From: Brachycybe producta | Lineage: Eukaryota; Arthropoda; Diplopoda; Playtdesmida; Andrognathidae | DNA: 64,000 nt | Direction: 5' to 3' | NCBI GenBank assembly: GCA_036925085.1 | Contig: JAUPFP010000001.1 | Coordinates: forward strand, 3,084,001 to 3,148,000 | Part shown: one piece after another, positions 24,032 to 35,428 of the stretch | Numbering within the stretch: the stretch's first letter is position 1 | How the letters are laid out: every line of letters starts with the position of its first letter | Notes under the pieces: model-generated | The model's input: only the letters and a program-made list of their open reading frames with translations | What the model was told of the DNA's origin: nothing | Databases searched by the model: none | Program-made: the position numbers and the translations under genes

Positions 24032-26756
24032 ATGACGACCGATATTACTGTGAGCAGTCCTAATGTCATCTACACTAAAGATTTTCTGGAGGCCAAATAC
24101 AACTACGAAACCACCAAAGTAGAAGTCCAAGGCAAAAGAAAGTTCAAAGTAAGATATTGGAAATTATTCTTTGGACTTTTATTAATTAACTTCATCAAAT
24201 AATATAATTATTGTTTAAATAATTTAGGTCATTCCTCAGTCAGTTCCGATAACATTCCGTACTCAAAGGAAAGTTCCTCGTCTGGGAGTTATGTTAGTCG
24301 GATGGGGTGGAAACAATGGAAGCACCGTTACTGCAGCCGTGCTGGCTAACAGCATGGAAATGACCTGGATGACCAAGGAAGGACAAAAAGTAATTTGCAT
24401 TAATTTTTTTTGTATTTGAATGCTTTTTTTTTGTATTTACACATATTGAATTTCTGTTTGCATGACAAAAATTCTTCCTCTGATTCTGACTTTTTTTAAA
24501 AAAAAAATTACTTCATTTTAAAGCCGCCATCTTGTCACAGACAATAGCTTTTTTGTGACTTTTTATTTTAATTTTAAATTATTTGGTTGTTTGGCTGCCA
24601 TCTTGTTACAAACTAGCTTTTTCATGAAATTTTATTTAATTTTTCATTATTTGATTACATGGCCGCCATCTTGTTAAAGACACTAGCTTGTTTTAAAAAA
24701 AATCAATTAATTATTCAATATTTGATTGTATGGCAGCCATCTTGTTGCCAGACACTAGCTTTTTCAGAATTATATTTACAAAAGTTCAATAAAATTTCAA
24801 TGTAAAACGGCCTTTTCATTGAATTTTTTTTATTAAATTAATCACTATTTGTCTGTATGGCCGCCATCTTGTTACAGACATTAGCTTTTTTATAAAAATT
24901 TTATATCAATTTTTCACTATTTGATTGTCTGGTAGCCATTTTTTTTTCCTCACATAACTTTTTAATGATATAAATTAATATATTTTTATGTTAATTTACA
25001 GCAAGCCAACTATTTTGGATCCGTAACTCAAGCATCCACTGTATGCTTGGGAACTGGACCCGAAGGCGACGTTTTCGTACCCTTCAAAGACATTCTTCCG
25101 ATGGTCCATCCGAACGACATCGTGTTAGACGGTTGGGACATTTCATCAACAAACTTGGCAGATGCCATGGAGAGATCCAAAGTTTTGGATTACAACTTGC
25201 AACAGCAATTGAGGCCCTACATGGAGAACATGAAGCCGAGACCTTCGATTTATTTTCCTGATTTCATTGCTGCGAATCAAGCAGATCGGGCCGATAATGT
25301 CTTAACTGGTAAACTGGAAATTACACAGTGTTTTTTTTTTCTTTCTCAGAAAATAATTACATTTTTTCATATCATAAAATAGGTTCGAAATGGGAGCAGA
25401 TGGAAGAAATTAGATGCAATATTCGTGAATTCAAGGCAAAGCGAAAAGTGGACAAAGTCATAATTCTTTGGACAGCCAACACGGAACGTTTCAGCACCGT
25501 GTCGAAAGGTCTGAATGACACTTGGGAAAATCTTATGAGGTCTATCAAGAATGATGCTTTCGAAGTGTCTCCTTCGACACTTTTTGCGGTGGCTAGCATC
25601 TTAGAAGAAGTACGATAAAAACCGACATTTCGACAATTATTGCGTTTATTAAATATTATTCTGTTTATTCGATAGTGTGCATACATAAACGGGTCACCAC
25701 AGAACACTTTCGTACCCGGTGTTCTCGAACTAGCCGAGAAAAAGAAAGTGTTCGTTGCTGGAGATGACTTCAAATCTGGTCAAACCAAGATAAAATCGGT
25801 TCTCGTTGATTTTCTTGTCGGTGCCGGTCTGAAACCAACTTCGATCGTAAGTTACAATCATCTTGGAAATAACGACGGAAAGAATTTGTCGGCTCCTCAA
25901 CAATTTCGATCCAAAGAGGTAGAAATTTCGTCTTTCGCAAACTACTATAAGAGTTTAAACCTCGTAATGCTTATTTTTTTCTTTCTGGCCACGTAGATAT
26001 CTAAAAGCAACGTGGTTGACGATATGGTCGAATCTAACGACATTTTATACGAAAAGGGCGAAAAACCCGATCACTGTGTCGTCATCAAGTACGTGCCGTA
26101 CGTAGGTGACAGCAAGAGGGCCATGGACGAATATACTTCCGAGATAATGCTCGGTGGCCACAATACGATTGTTCTTCACAATACTTGCGAGGATTCTTTA
26201 TTGGCCAGTCCCATCATTTTGGATCTCGTTATTTTGACCGAAATATGTCAAAGAATAACGTAATTTTCTGATCATTTATACAATTTTTTTTCTTCTTACA
26301 AAATTAATTAAATATTCATTTTTATTATGACAGCTTTAAAATTGGAGAGGACACGAAGTTTCAGTCTTTTCATTCGGTACTTTCGTTATTGAGCTACTTG
26401 TGCAAGGCTCCATTGGTGCCACGGGGTACTCCGGTGGTCAATGCACTTTTCAAACAAAGAGCTTGCATCGAGAATATATTCAGGTATATTAAGAATTTTT
26501 CGTTATATTTGTGGCCAATTTATTAATTGTGATCTTTTAAAAAAGGGCTTGTTTGGGATTGGGACCGCAACATCATATGGGTCTCGAACACAAATTGCAG
26601 TGCCCTGATATTCTTCATAAAAGTGTCGTTCCGACCACGGTGAAAAAGACCATCAAGGAGAGTCTTTCGCACGGAAATGCTCTCAACGGGTTTACGGCCG
26701 AGGTGCTTGCGAACAACAATAAAGTTGATGGTTACACCAACGGTTATAGTCACTAG
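24032..26756 (+). CDS. Inos: myo-inositol-3-phosphate synthase, copy 1 (8 coding exons)
   Basis: Converts glucose 6-phosphate to 1D-myo-inositol 3-phosphate with NAD+, the first committed step of inositol synthesis in the cytosol. Coding exons: 24032-24148, 24228-24389, 25002-25308, 25383-25609, 25676-25918, 25997-26259, 26334-26483, 26546-26756. Phases close and give 559 aa, the usual animal length. Seen: the NAD-binding loop GWGGNNGST (64-72), GWDISS, FIAANQ, the LWTANTERF strand, [10 protein letters not shown] (300-309), [16 protein letters not shown] (330-345), [27 protein letters not shown] (377-394) and [11 protein letters not shown]. All conserved family blocks are intact. The C-terminal 70 residues are variable, as in relatives. 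Poly(A) signal AATAAA at 27016-27021. A second, direct copy starts 1.7 kb downstream. Drosophila calls the orthologue Inos; vertebrates ISYNA1. Confidence 0.96.
24520..24945 (+). repeat. YY1-like box array (intron 2 of synthase copy 1)
   Basis: Six boxes of the form GCCGCCATCTTGTTACAGAC at about 24523, 24593, 24661, 24732, 24859 and 24931, spaced about 70 bp (once about 127 bp). Each is followed by TAGCTTTTT and an AT-rich stretch with TTTGATTGT. A degenerate tandem repeat whose conserved part is the box. Confidence 0.85.
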
Positions 26757-27015
26757 TCTCGAAGTCGAGGACTTTTAGAAATGGGAAATGTTTTAAGTTT
26801 ATTTAAGAAATAAGTCAAAAAATGGGGAGTATTTCACGAGAAATGAACTAAAATATTCTAATGAGATTTAAGTTTTCTATTTTAGCTTGTTTTGTTAATA
26901 ATTCAGTTTTTTTTATTATTATTTTCAATGTGTTTGTGTGCAACTTGTATTTTATTTAATAATTATTACTATTTGTCTTTATTTGTAATATTATTGTTTT
27001 TTTCAAACTTTTTGA

Positions 27016-27021
27016 AATAAA
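27016..27021 (+). terminator. Poly(A) signal of synthase copy 1
   Basis: AATAAA about 260 bases after the stop codon, followed by a T-rich stretch. The region 27060-27540 beyond it is AT-rich and holds no gene. Confidence 0.55.
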
Positions 27022-27551
27022 AACTTTTGATATCTTAAAACGTATTTATAGTTTTTTTTTTATTGAAAAGGCTTTTTAACAAAATTACAGGAAAATTAAA
27101 AATTGCAATTAATAATTATTATAGTTACATCAATTTATATTTTTTTATATTTGACTAATTTTTTTAAAAAAAAATAAATGGTTTATTTTTAAAATTGAAT
27201 TAAAATATTTTAATCATAAACGATTTTTCTATAAAAATATTTTGATTCCATTTTTAAACTTAATTTGTATTTATTTTTTAATAAAAAAAAGGTGAATTAT
27301 TATTTTAGTTTTCAAGAAAATTTGTATAAAAAAGTTTTAATTTTTTATTATTTTCTTGGATTTCAACATTTTTTTAACAATATTTTATAACAATTCGATT
27401 TCATTTAACAAAATTTTATAACAATTAGATTTCATTTTTGAATAAGTTATGAATTTATTTCATTTTATTTTGTTTCTTTTAAAATAAATCCTGTTTATTT
27501 TTTTGTTTTGGTTTTAAAATTAATTGACTTTAACTAATTTTTATTTTTATT

Positions 27552-27851
27552 AGTGTTCGGATTTTTATGAAATATCAAGAAAATGTTTCCCAATCTGTGG
27601 CTCAAGTGCCAATTGTGAAATCATCATCATCATTAGAGCAACTGCAATTGTGCTTTTTTTTAATCAAAAACGCTTGGTTAGAGGCTAGATATCTACGTAC
27701 TATCAGTTGTCAACTAAGAGTTCTAGCCTCTAACCAGTGTTTTTTTTATTTAAAAAAAACATAATTGTTGGTTTATCTAAATGAAATTGTTACTTCACAA
27801 TTGGCTCTAGGGCCACAGATTGAGAAACATTTGCTCAATATCACATAAAAA
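27552..27851. mobile_element. GGGCTCGG-type MITE, copy a
   Basis: Diverged full-length copy: left end TGTTCGGATTTTTATG, right end with CACAGATTGAGAAACATTTG. Inside is a second hairpin made of GGTTAGAGGCTAG and CTAGCCTCTAACC. The family is recognised from seven copies in this window. Confidence 0.8.
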
Positions 27852-28260
27852 ATAGTTATTATTAGTTATTATTAGTTATTATTAATTTAAATAATATAAG
27901 TTAATTAAAATTTAAATATTATAAATTAATTTTGGTTTTATTTATTTAGTTTGATTGGTTTAATTTTTTTTAACATAATTTATTTCGTTTTATTTGATTT
28001 TCCTTTTTAAATAAATTTGATTTCAATTTCATTGCATTTTTTTAATGAAATTGTTGATTTTAATTTTAATAATTTTTTTTAATTTATTTTAATTAGGCGC
28101 TCAACTAAAACTAGTGACTAACATTAACTAGTCCTAGTATAGTATAGTCACCAAGCAAGCAAGCAACCAACCAACAGCCGACTCTTTTTAAGTCTAACTT
28201 GTTTTCTCTCTCTGCCGCTCCGCGTGCTTTGAAATCGGACACGTCCTCCTCCCCGAGCCG

Positions 28261-28357
28261 GTATATAAATAGGTAAAACCCAAAACCCCACGTGTTTTCA
28301 TTTTATATAATTATTTTAATTAATATATTTTAATATAATTTTTTTTTAAATGCAGCT
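28261..28357 (+). promoter_or_regulatory. Candidate TATA promoter and leader exon of synthase copy 2
   Basis: GTATATAAATAGG (28261-28273) follows a GC-rich patch (28210-28260, CCGCTCCGCGTG, CCCGAGCCG) unusual in this AT-rich DNA. A leader starting near 28290 could use the donor CTGTAAGG (GT at 28358) and join the acceptor at 28451-28452, ten bases before the ATG. Inference from position only. Confidence 0.4.
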
Positions 28358-28462
28358 GTAAGGATCGAGGGCCACAGGAAGGGCCGAGAGTGGCCCCTAG
28401 ACATTTTTTTTGTACCTTTTAATGAAATTTAAGGAATTTTTTTTTTTTGCAGGGAGAAAAAA

Positions 28463-31400
28463 ATGTCCAAGGTCAAAGTTCAAAATCCGAACGTTGTTTA
28501 TGAAGAGGACTTCATGGAGTCCACTTACACTTATGAAAATTCTGTTGTCCACTCGGATGGACCAGTTTATAAAGTATTAATTATTATTTATTAATTATTA
28601 ATTTTTTTTTTTCAATAAATTAATTACTCTGCAAAGCAGCCTAGAGGAGGGTCTGTGTCAGAGGAACCATTTAGTCCAAAAGCAGCATGTGAAAATGCAT
28701 TGTCAAAATAAATATTTATTTCTTGCGGTTATAATTAATCGTATTTAATTATAGTGATTTTTTATATTAATATATACGGCTCGGATTTTTATGCATTATT
28801 AAGCAAATGTTTCTCAATCTGTGGCCCAAGAGCCAATTGTGAAATAACAATCCCATTTAAATAAACCAACAATTGTATTTTTTTTTTTTTCAATCAAAAA
28901 CACTGGTTAGTGGCTAGAACTCTTACTTGACAACTGTTAGTACTTAGATAGCTAGCCTCTAACCAGTCTTTTTTATTAGAAAGAATATAATTGCAGTTGC
29001 TCTAATGATGATGATGATGATGACTTCATCATTGGCACTTGAGCCACAGATTGGGAAACATTTGCTTGATATTTCATAAAAATCCGAGCCCTATAATAAT
29101 ATATAATTTTTGTGGGTTTGGTGTTTTTTCTTTTCTACAGGTGATTCCGCAAAAGGTGGACGTTCGTATTCGAACACAGACTAAAGTTCCTCGTACTGGA
29201 ATCATGTTCGTGGGCTGGGGAGGGAACAACGGGTCCACCGTAACCGCAGCACTCTTGGCTAATCGGTTACGATTAGAATGGAGAACCAGAAATGGGCCTA
29301 AGGTCCCATCTTTTTTTTTTTGTTCTCCATCTCTTTTATTTCCAGATTATGGTATTTTTTTTTTGTTAAATTACAAATTGTTGTGATTTCGACAACAAAA
29401 AATTGATAATTGCAGTAATTATTACAAATTGTTGTGATTTCGAACAAAACAACAAAAAAAAATAATAATTGCAGGTTAAACAAAAATTTACGATAACTAT
29501 ACAGCGAAAGCCTGTTTAACACGAAATGTGGAAGAGAAAGGAATTTTTTTTTTTCGTGTTAAACGAATTTTTTGTGTTAAAAGAAAGATTTTTTACGCTG
29601 TTCGAAAAGACTCGATTGAAAATATATTTCTTGTTATCCGTTTTCTTTTGAAATGGTTTTCACCTGTACGTTTGAAAGTACACTGGAAATTGTTTTAACA
29701 CGACATGGAAAGGATCAAGAGAATTTTTTTTTTCGTGTTAAAAGAAAGAGTTTTTAAGGCTGAAGTCGAAGTCTATTCTAATTGTGAACGGATTGAAAAA
29801 ATTAATTTTGTTAAAAATCACGATTTAAATAAAAAAATAATGGGAATTTCAAAAGAGCAACACTTAAGTAGAAATTGAAACTGTTAAAAACTAGAATGGT
29901 AACTGAAGCATTTTAATAGTATTTTCATGTTTGATATATCATTCAAAATAAACTTTTTCTAGACAAAAAATGTTGTCTCCTTAAAGTTTGGGTCATTTTC
30001 AAACTGAAATAAGAAGCTTATTTTGAAAGATAAAATTAAACATGGAAATATTTATAAGTGAATTGAAATCTACCCTTCTAGTTTCTAAATCACTTTACGA
30101 GTTTTTCTGAAAGACAGAATAATATTTTTTTTTAAAAAAATTAATCTCGACTAACCATTTAATTTTTTTTTTACAGAAAGCCAATTTTTATGGCTCGCTG
30201 ACTCAGTCGTCAACAATGTGTCTCGGAATGGAACAACAGAACGGACGAGATGTTTACGTCCCGTTTAAGGACGTGCTCCCTTTGCTCGACCCAGCTGATA
30301 TTGCGTTTGACGGTAACGCATTTTTAAATTTTATCATTTTTTTTTTTAGAGCATTAAGTTTAAAAAGAAATTTCGACTTCCTTCCAATTTTGAAAAATTA
30401 ATGATTCTCTTATGTATTTTATTCTCGCGCGTTATCGGTACGAGTTTACAGGTTGGGACATTTCGTCACTCGATTTGGCGGCTTCGATGGAAAGAGCTCA
30501 AGTTTTGGATTGGCATGTACAAGCACAGTTGAGGCCGTACATGGAAAAAATGAAACCGAGACCGTCCATCTATTTTTCGGATTTTATTGCGGCCAATCAG
30601 CTGGAAAGAGCTGATAATGTTCTCAAAGGTTTCGGTCAAGTATTTATTACGTTTATTTCGATGGCAAAGTATTTAATTTCATGTTTTTTTTTTAAAAAAA
30701 ATCCTTTCATAAGTCAATTTGATCATTAACATAATCCAACAAGTATCCTTGACTTGACAAATGATAATAATGGGCTTAAATTTATTTAGGATCCAAATTA
30801 GAACAATTGAATCAAATTCGTGCCGACATCAACGATTTCAAAAAGAGAGAAAATTTAGAAAAAGTGATTGTTTTCTGGACCGCTAACACGGAACGCTTTT
30901 GCGACATCGTCCACGGTCTGAACGATACGAAGGAAAATCTAATGCTTGCGATTGCGAAGAACCCCGAGGAAATCTCGCCTTCGACACTGTTTGCCGTAGC
31001 AAGCATCTTAGAAAACGTCGGTCCCACACGATCCTCATTTGTTTTGCTACATGACACGAATAGCTTATTTTGTAATTTTGCTTATTCAAGTGTGCGTACA
31101 TCAATGGTTCTCCTCAGAACACTTTTGTCCCAGGTGTGATCGAACTTGCAGAAGATCGTAAAGTTTTCATCGGTGGCGACGATTTGAAATCCGGTCAAAC
31201 GAAGATGAAATCCGTTCTCGTGGATTTTCTAATAGGAGCCGGATTGAAGCCGGTTTCCATCGTCAGTTACAACCATCTCGGAAACAACGACGGAAAGAAT
31301 CTGTCTGCTCCTCAACAATTCGAGTCGAAAGAGGTTCGGCTGTAAAAAAAAAAATTAACGATTTTTTACAAAAAAAAAATTATTCCTTATATTTTGTTTT

Positions 31401-33091
31401 AGATCTCAAAAAGTAACGTGGTTGACGACATGGTCGGATCGAACCGTATTCTGTACGAGGAAGGCGAAAAGCCCGATCACTGCGTCGTCATCAAGTACGT
31501 TCCATACGTCGGTGACAGCAAAAGAGCCATCGACGAATACACTTCCGAGACGATGTTTGGCGGTCTCAACACGATCGTTCTCCACAACACTTGCGAGGAT
31601 TCTCTTTTGGCCTGTCCTATCATCTTGGACCTTGTGATAATGACCGAACTGTGCCAAAGAATTCGGTAAACTCTTAATCTACACAAAGCTCGACATTGAG
31701 CTTGACATTTTTTTTTTCAAAGCTTCAAAGTCGATGGGAGTGAAGAATCTCAGTCATTTAATGCAGTACTTTCGATTCTGAGTTACTTCTGCAAGGCACC
31801 TTTAGTTCCGAAAGGAGCTCCTGTCGTAAATGCACTTTTCAAACAGAGAGCCTGCATCGAAAACCTATTCAGGTTTGTTTATTTGAGTCCGTAACCCATA
31901 TGTATAGCGTTTGTCACTTCAGGATTACTAGTTTGATTATGTTAATGAACTACATCAAACAAAAAGGTCAGAATTGGCTCTCATTAATACATTTTCAGCA
32001 AAAACCTGCTTATTTGCATAATTCTACCAGTGATTTTGAATTGACAAAGAATATAATTCTTTTTTTTTTTGTAAAAACTTTTATGTCACCTCAAGATTAC
32101 TGGTTTGATTATGTTAACAAAATTCATCGGACAAAAAAAAAGAGAACATGCTCGCATTAATACAATTTCAGATTAAAACTCTTTTACAGTGCAACCTTTG
32201 ATTGCGAGTAACGTTGTCTGCGAGTAACGTTGTCTGCGAGTAACGTTGTCTGCGAGTAACGTTGTCTGCGAGTAACGTTGTCTGCGAGTAACGTTGTCTG
32301 CGAGTAACGTTGTCTGCGAGTAACGTTGTCTGCGAGTAACGTTGTCTGCGAGTAACGTTGTCTGCGAGTAACGTTGTCTGCGAGTAACGTTGTCTGCGAG
32401 TAACGTTGTCTGCGAGTAACGTTGTCTGCGAGTAACGTTGTCTGCGAGTAACGTTGTCTGCGAGTAACGTTGTCTGCGAGTGTTTTGCAAGACGAGCAAA
32501 ATTTTTTTTAATAAATTTTAACTTGATAAACGAGCGTGATCTTGCAATACGAGTAGTACGTATACGCGTAACGTGCTCACAACTGAACCGATGGTTCACT
32601 TTGATATACGAGTGCTTTGGATTACAGACACGTTTCTGGACTGAATTATGCTCGCAATCCAAGGTTTTACTGTATTAGCATATTGCTAACAGTTATCTTG
32701 AGTTGACAAATAATATAATCTAGGTTTTTTTAAAGAAAAAAACTTATGTCACTTCAAGATAACTGGTTCGGTTATGTTAATAAACTATATCAAACAACGA
32801 AAAGATCAGAATATGGGCAGGTTAATACAATTTCGGAGAAAAACCGCCTCATTAACATAATGCTAGCTGTAATCTTGAGTTGACAAAGAATAAAATCTTG
32901 TTGTTTTTTTTTTAAAAAAAAAGCCTGTTTCTTTCTATTTAAGAGCTTGCATTGGATTGCCACCAGTGAGTCACCTGTCTCTAGAACAACGACTCGAGTG
33001 TTTTCCTAGTTGGTCCTCGTCGAATAATGGCGACTGTAAGTTCAAAAAGGAGATTAAGGAGAACGGTTTCATTTCATGTGTTAACGAATGA
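28463..33091 (+). CDS. myo-inositol-3-phosphate synthase, copy 2 (9 coding exons)
   Basis: Tandem paralogue of the gene at 24032. Coding exons: 28463-28573, 29141-29302, 30177-30312, 30452-30628, 30790-31016, 31091-31333, 31403-31665, 31723-31872, 32944-33091; phases close and give 538 aa. Six exons have exactly the same length as in copy 1 (162, 227, 243, 263, 150 nt, plus the joint coding total through exon 3), proving a gene-level duplication. Differences: an extra phase-1 intron (30313-30451) splits the third exon before [15 protein letters not shown] replaces [10 protein letters not shown]; and the last exon is unrelated in sequence, ending in a Cys- and Lys-rich tail ([17 protein letters not shown]). 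[37 protein letters not shown] and [10 protein letters not shown] are intact, so activity is likely. Two donors are weak (GTCCCA at 29303, GTCGGT at 31017). Possible AATAAA at 33204-33209. Confidence 0.94.
28622..28716 (-). mobile_element. Non-LTR retrotransposon 3' tail (intron 1 of synthase copy 2)
   Basis: Reverse-strand remnant: ACTCTGCAAAGCAGCC, AGAGG and GAAAATGCATTGTCAAAA match the reversed 3' end of the element at 35925-36331. It abuts the MITE at 28775. Confidence 0.6.
28775..29093. mobile_element. GGGCTCGG-type MITE, copy b (intron 1 of synthase copy 2)
   Basis: Left end CGGCTCGGATTTTTATGCAT, right end CATAAAAATCCGAGCCC followed by TA. The internal hairpin uses GGTTAGTGGCTAG and CTAGCCTCTAACC, and a short ATG/CAT trinucleotide run lies inside. 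It ends only about 47 bases before exon 2. Confidence 0.88.
29340..29780. other. Intron 2 of synthase copy 2, simple-sequence rich
   Basis: Holds imperfect direct repeats: ACAAATTGTTGTGATTTCGA (twice, near 29370 and 29425) and TTTTTTTTCGTGTTAAA (near 29545 and 29725). No gene or transposon ends recognised. Confidence 0.5.
29875..30110. mobile_element. TCTAGTTTC foldback element (intron 2 of synthase copy 2)
   Basis: Left arm AAAACTAGAATGGTAACTGA through ATTCAAAATAAACTTTTT; right arm AGCTTATTTTGAAAGATA through CCCTTCTAGTTTCTAAATCA. The arms are about 90 bp and pair imperfectly. Confidence 0.8.
32186..32673. mobile_element. pogo/Tigger-like MITE expanded by a 16-bp satellite
   Basis: Ends CAGTGCAACCTTTGATTGCG and, reversed, CAGTAAAACCTTGGATTGCG, with TA on both sides, as in pogo/Tigger-type (TA-inserting) elements. 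A related copy lies inverted at 34681-34926. Here one internal 16-bp segment has multiplied (see 32204-32480). It sits in the last intron of synthase copy 2. Confidence 0.82.
32204..32480. repeat. Seventeen perfect copies of a 16-bp unit
   Basis: GCGAGTAACGTTGTCT is repeated 17 times without a mismatch and ends with a partial GCGAG. It lies wholly inside the MITE at 32186-32673; the sister MITE has a single unit. A stop-free reverse frame over it ([15 protein letters not shown] repeats) is a by-product. Confidence 0.97.
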
Positions 33092-33404
33092 TACCAGCGA
33101 ATCCATCTACTAACATAATCGAAGTTTTGAAAATTTGATGAAGAAAACATAAAATAATAATTAGAAATTGATCAAAAAAGCATAATTGAAATCTTCTAAG
33201 ACAAATAAATACTTAATATTTAAACATTCGGTGACAATATAAAATAGCGAGGTTTCGAAATCCGTCATTGGAACTTAGGTTTTTTATCACGGACTGGAGA
33301 ACTTCATTTAAAGGTGGCTGAATAGATACTTATTATGTTCCTATAGGAGGTCCCCCCAACTACGGGTTTTGAGAAAATTTGTTTTTCACGAGAAACATTA
33401 CGAA

Positions 33405-33835
33405 AAAATTCAAAGTGTTTTAGAAACTAGAATAGTTGGTGATAATGCTAAACATTTTTTTCATGATGATATCTTTCAAAATAAACTTTTTATGACAGTT
33501 TGAAAAAAAGGCCGAAAATACTTTTTCATGAAATGTCAATGAAAAATCCCCCAAAAAAAAACATTATGATAAAAATTCAAATTGTTTTCAAAACTAGAAT
33601 GGTAAAAGATTATGCTAAAAGTTTTTTCATGGGAAGTATCTTAAAAAAATAAACGATTTTATATAGTTCAGTTTGAAAAATAACCCATTTTTTGGATTTT
33701 CTAATGATATTTCATAAAAAAAAAACTAGTCAAACTGTCATAAAAAAGTTTATTTTGAAAGATATTACCATGAAATTTTTTAGCATAATCTTTTACCATT
33801 CTAGCTTTGAAAACAATCAGATTTTTTTTCTTCGT
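33405..33835. mobile_element. TCTAGTTTC foldback elements, one half and one full copy
   Basis: A half copy at about 33412-33500 (GTGTTTTAGAAACTAGAATA to CAAAATAAACTTTTTATGAC) and a full copy at 33578-33830, whose left arm TTTTCAAAACTAGAATGGTA is mirrored by TACCATTCTAGCTTTGAAAA. The latter is a subfamily also seen at 55195-55440. Confidence 0.75.
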
Positions 33836-33839
33836 AATG

Positions 33840-34680
33840 TTGTTTCTAAAAAAAACGTTCACATGACCTTTTTAAGTCAAAGTTTTTCAAAAAACGTCTA
33901 CGGAGCTTAGCCAATTAGCCACTGCAGTGGCGCCGTAAGGAGGGAAGAATATCAAAATAAATATCTATAAAGCCACCTTTTAGAAATTCAGAAACAAAAA
34001 AGTCACATAAATTGAAGTTTAGCGTAATATCTATTTTTTTTTTTGTTGTTGCTCATATTTATTTTACAAACAAATGAATAACTTTTTGGAGTTAAAACAT
34101 ATTGATAATTACGATATTCGTAACCATGTCGTACGTACCAAGTAACATTTCATAAACACATTCAAGTTAAAACTTAAGTTAAACATAAAAAGAGAGTATT
34201 TCTGAAAGAGGAGAGAACACATTAAAAAGGGAGTTATTTTTTTTTATAAATTAACTTTACAAAATTCACTTTCACAAAATCACTTTTTAAAAACAAAAAC
34301 AAAGGGACATATTACGAAAAACAAAGAATGTTTTATCCATTTAACCATAAAACATGTTCAAAAGGGAATGTTATTGAAAAAGTAACTTGTAACTTATCCG
34401 CAAACATAGACAAGAAAAGCGAAAACTAATTCATTGAATTGGAAGTCCTGGATTGAGAAAATATTTTCCCTTCGGTAATCTTAACATTCTGTTTCGAAAC
34501 ATCGACACGACATTTGATATTTGGTTCAATATGTATTTTTTTTGATTGTACCAGTTTGGTATTTTGTTGTTGTTTGTTGTTTTTGTTTTGCTTCAGTTAT
34601 ATATTTTTACAAAAAAAAAAAAGCCTTTGAAAGATAGGCACAATATGGATGATATATATTTTTTTCAGAATGAAATAACA
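33840..34680. other. Spacer between synthase copy 2 and TRABD, part 1
   Basis: AT-rich sequence with no gene, no clear inverted repeats and several A runs. A short GC-richer patch, CCACTGCAGTGGCGCCGTAA (about 33918-33937), contains the palindrome CCACTGCAGTGG. Nothing else recognised. Confidence 0.45.
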
Positions 34681-34926
34681 GTAAAACCTTGGATTGCGAG
34701 CATAATTCGTTCCAGAAACGTGTTTGTAATTCAAAGCACTTGTATATCAAAGCGAACCATCGATTCAGTTATGATCACGTTACGCTCGGCGGACAAAAGC
34801 ATATACGTACTACTCGTATTGCAAGACCACGCTCGTTTATCAAGTTAATAATTTATTAAAAAAAATGTTGCTCGTCTTGCAAAACACTCGCAGACAACGT
34901 TATTCGCAATCCAAGGTTGCACTGTA
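34681..34926. mobile_element. pogo/Tigger-like MITE, compact copy
   Basis: Inverted relative to 32186-32673: starts CAGTAAAACCTTGGATTGCG and ends CGCAATCCAAGGTTGCACTG then TA. It contains ACTCGTATTGCAAGACCACG and only one 16-bp unit. No coding capacity. Confidence 0.85.
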
Positions 34927-35428
34927 TACTAGAATCTACAAAAAAAAGGCTGTTTAAAAATTTTAAAAAAGAGTTTTGCATTTATGGCTGACTTTTTTTT
35001 CTTCTTGTTTCTGTTAAAACACGAAATTACGATAACAAAAAAAAAATTACAAACACACCGTTTAAGAATACGCGTAATACGCATTTATAAGCTAATATTT
35101 CGTAATGGCGTCCTTCCGAAATTTATAGGGATGTGATAACGAAATATCAGCAGCTATAAACGCGGCATTGAAATAAATGAAAGACATTTTGCTTTCTCTT
35201 TGAAACATTAAAGTATTGTAAATTAGGGCTGCCCGTTTTATTGTGGTAAAATATTATTAAAACGTTGTGGTTAAATTTGACTGAAATTTTACCCTACATT
35301 TTGTGACCAAAAATGTCTTAATTTTGCTGGAAATTGTTTTTGGCAAGAATGGCAACTTTTATTGTAAATTTTGTTGTAAAATGGATTAAAATACTTAATT
35401 TTTACCATAAAAATAACTAAATATTATT

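Noticed and set aside
32204-32480. Possible CRISPR array
   Set aside because: Perfect contiguous 16-bp repeats with no spacers, in a eukaryotic intron; no cas-like genes.
32168-32662. Reverse-strand frame of 164 codons with a 16-residue repeat
   Set aside because: Direct product of the 16-bp satellite in a MITE, inside an intron of synthase copy 2.
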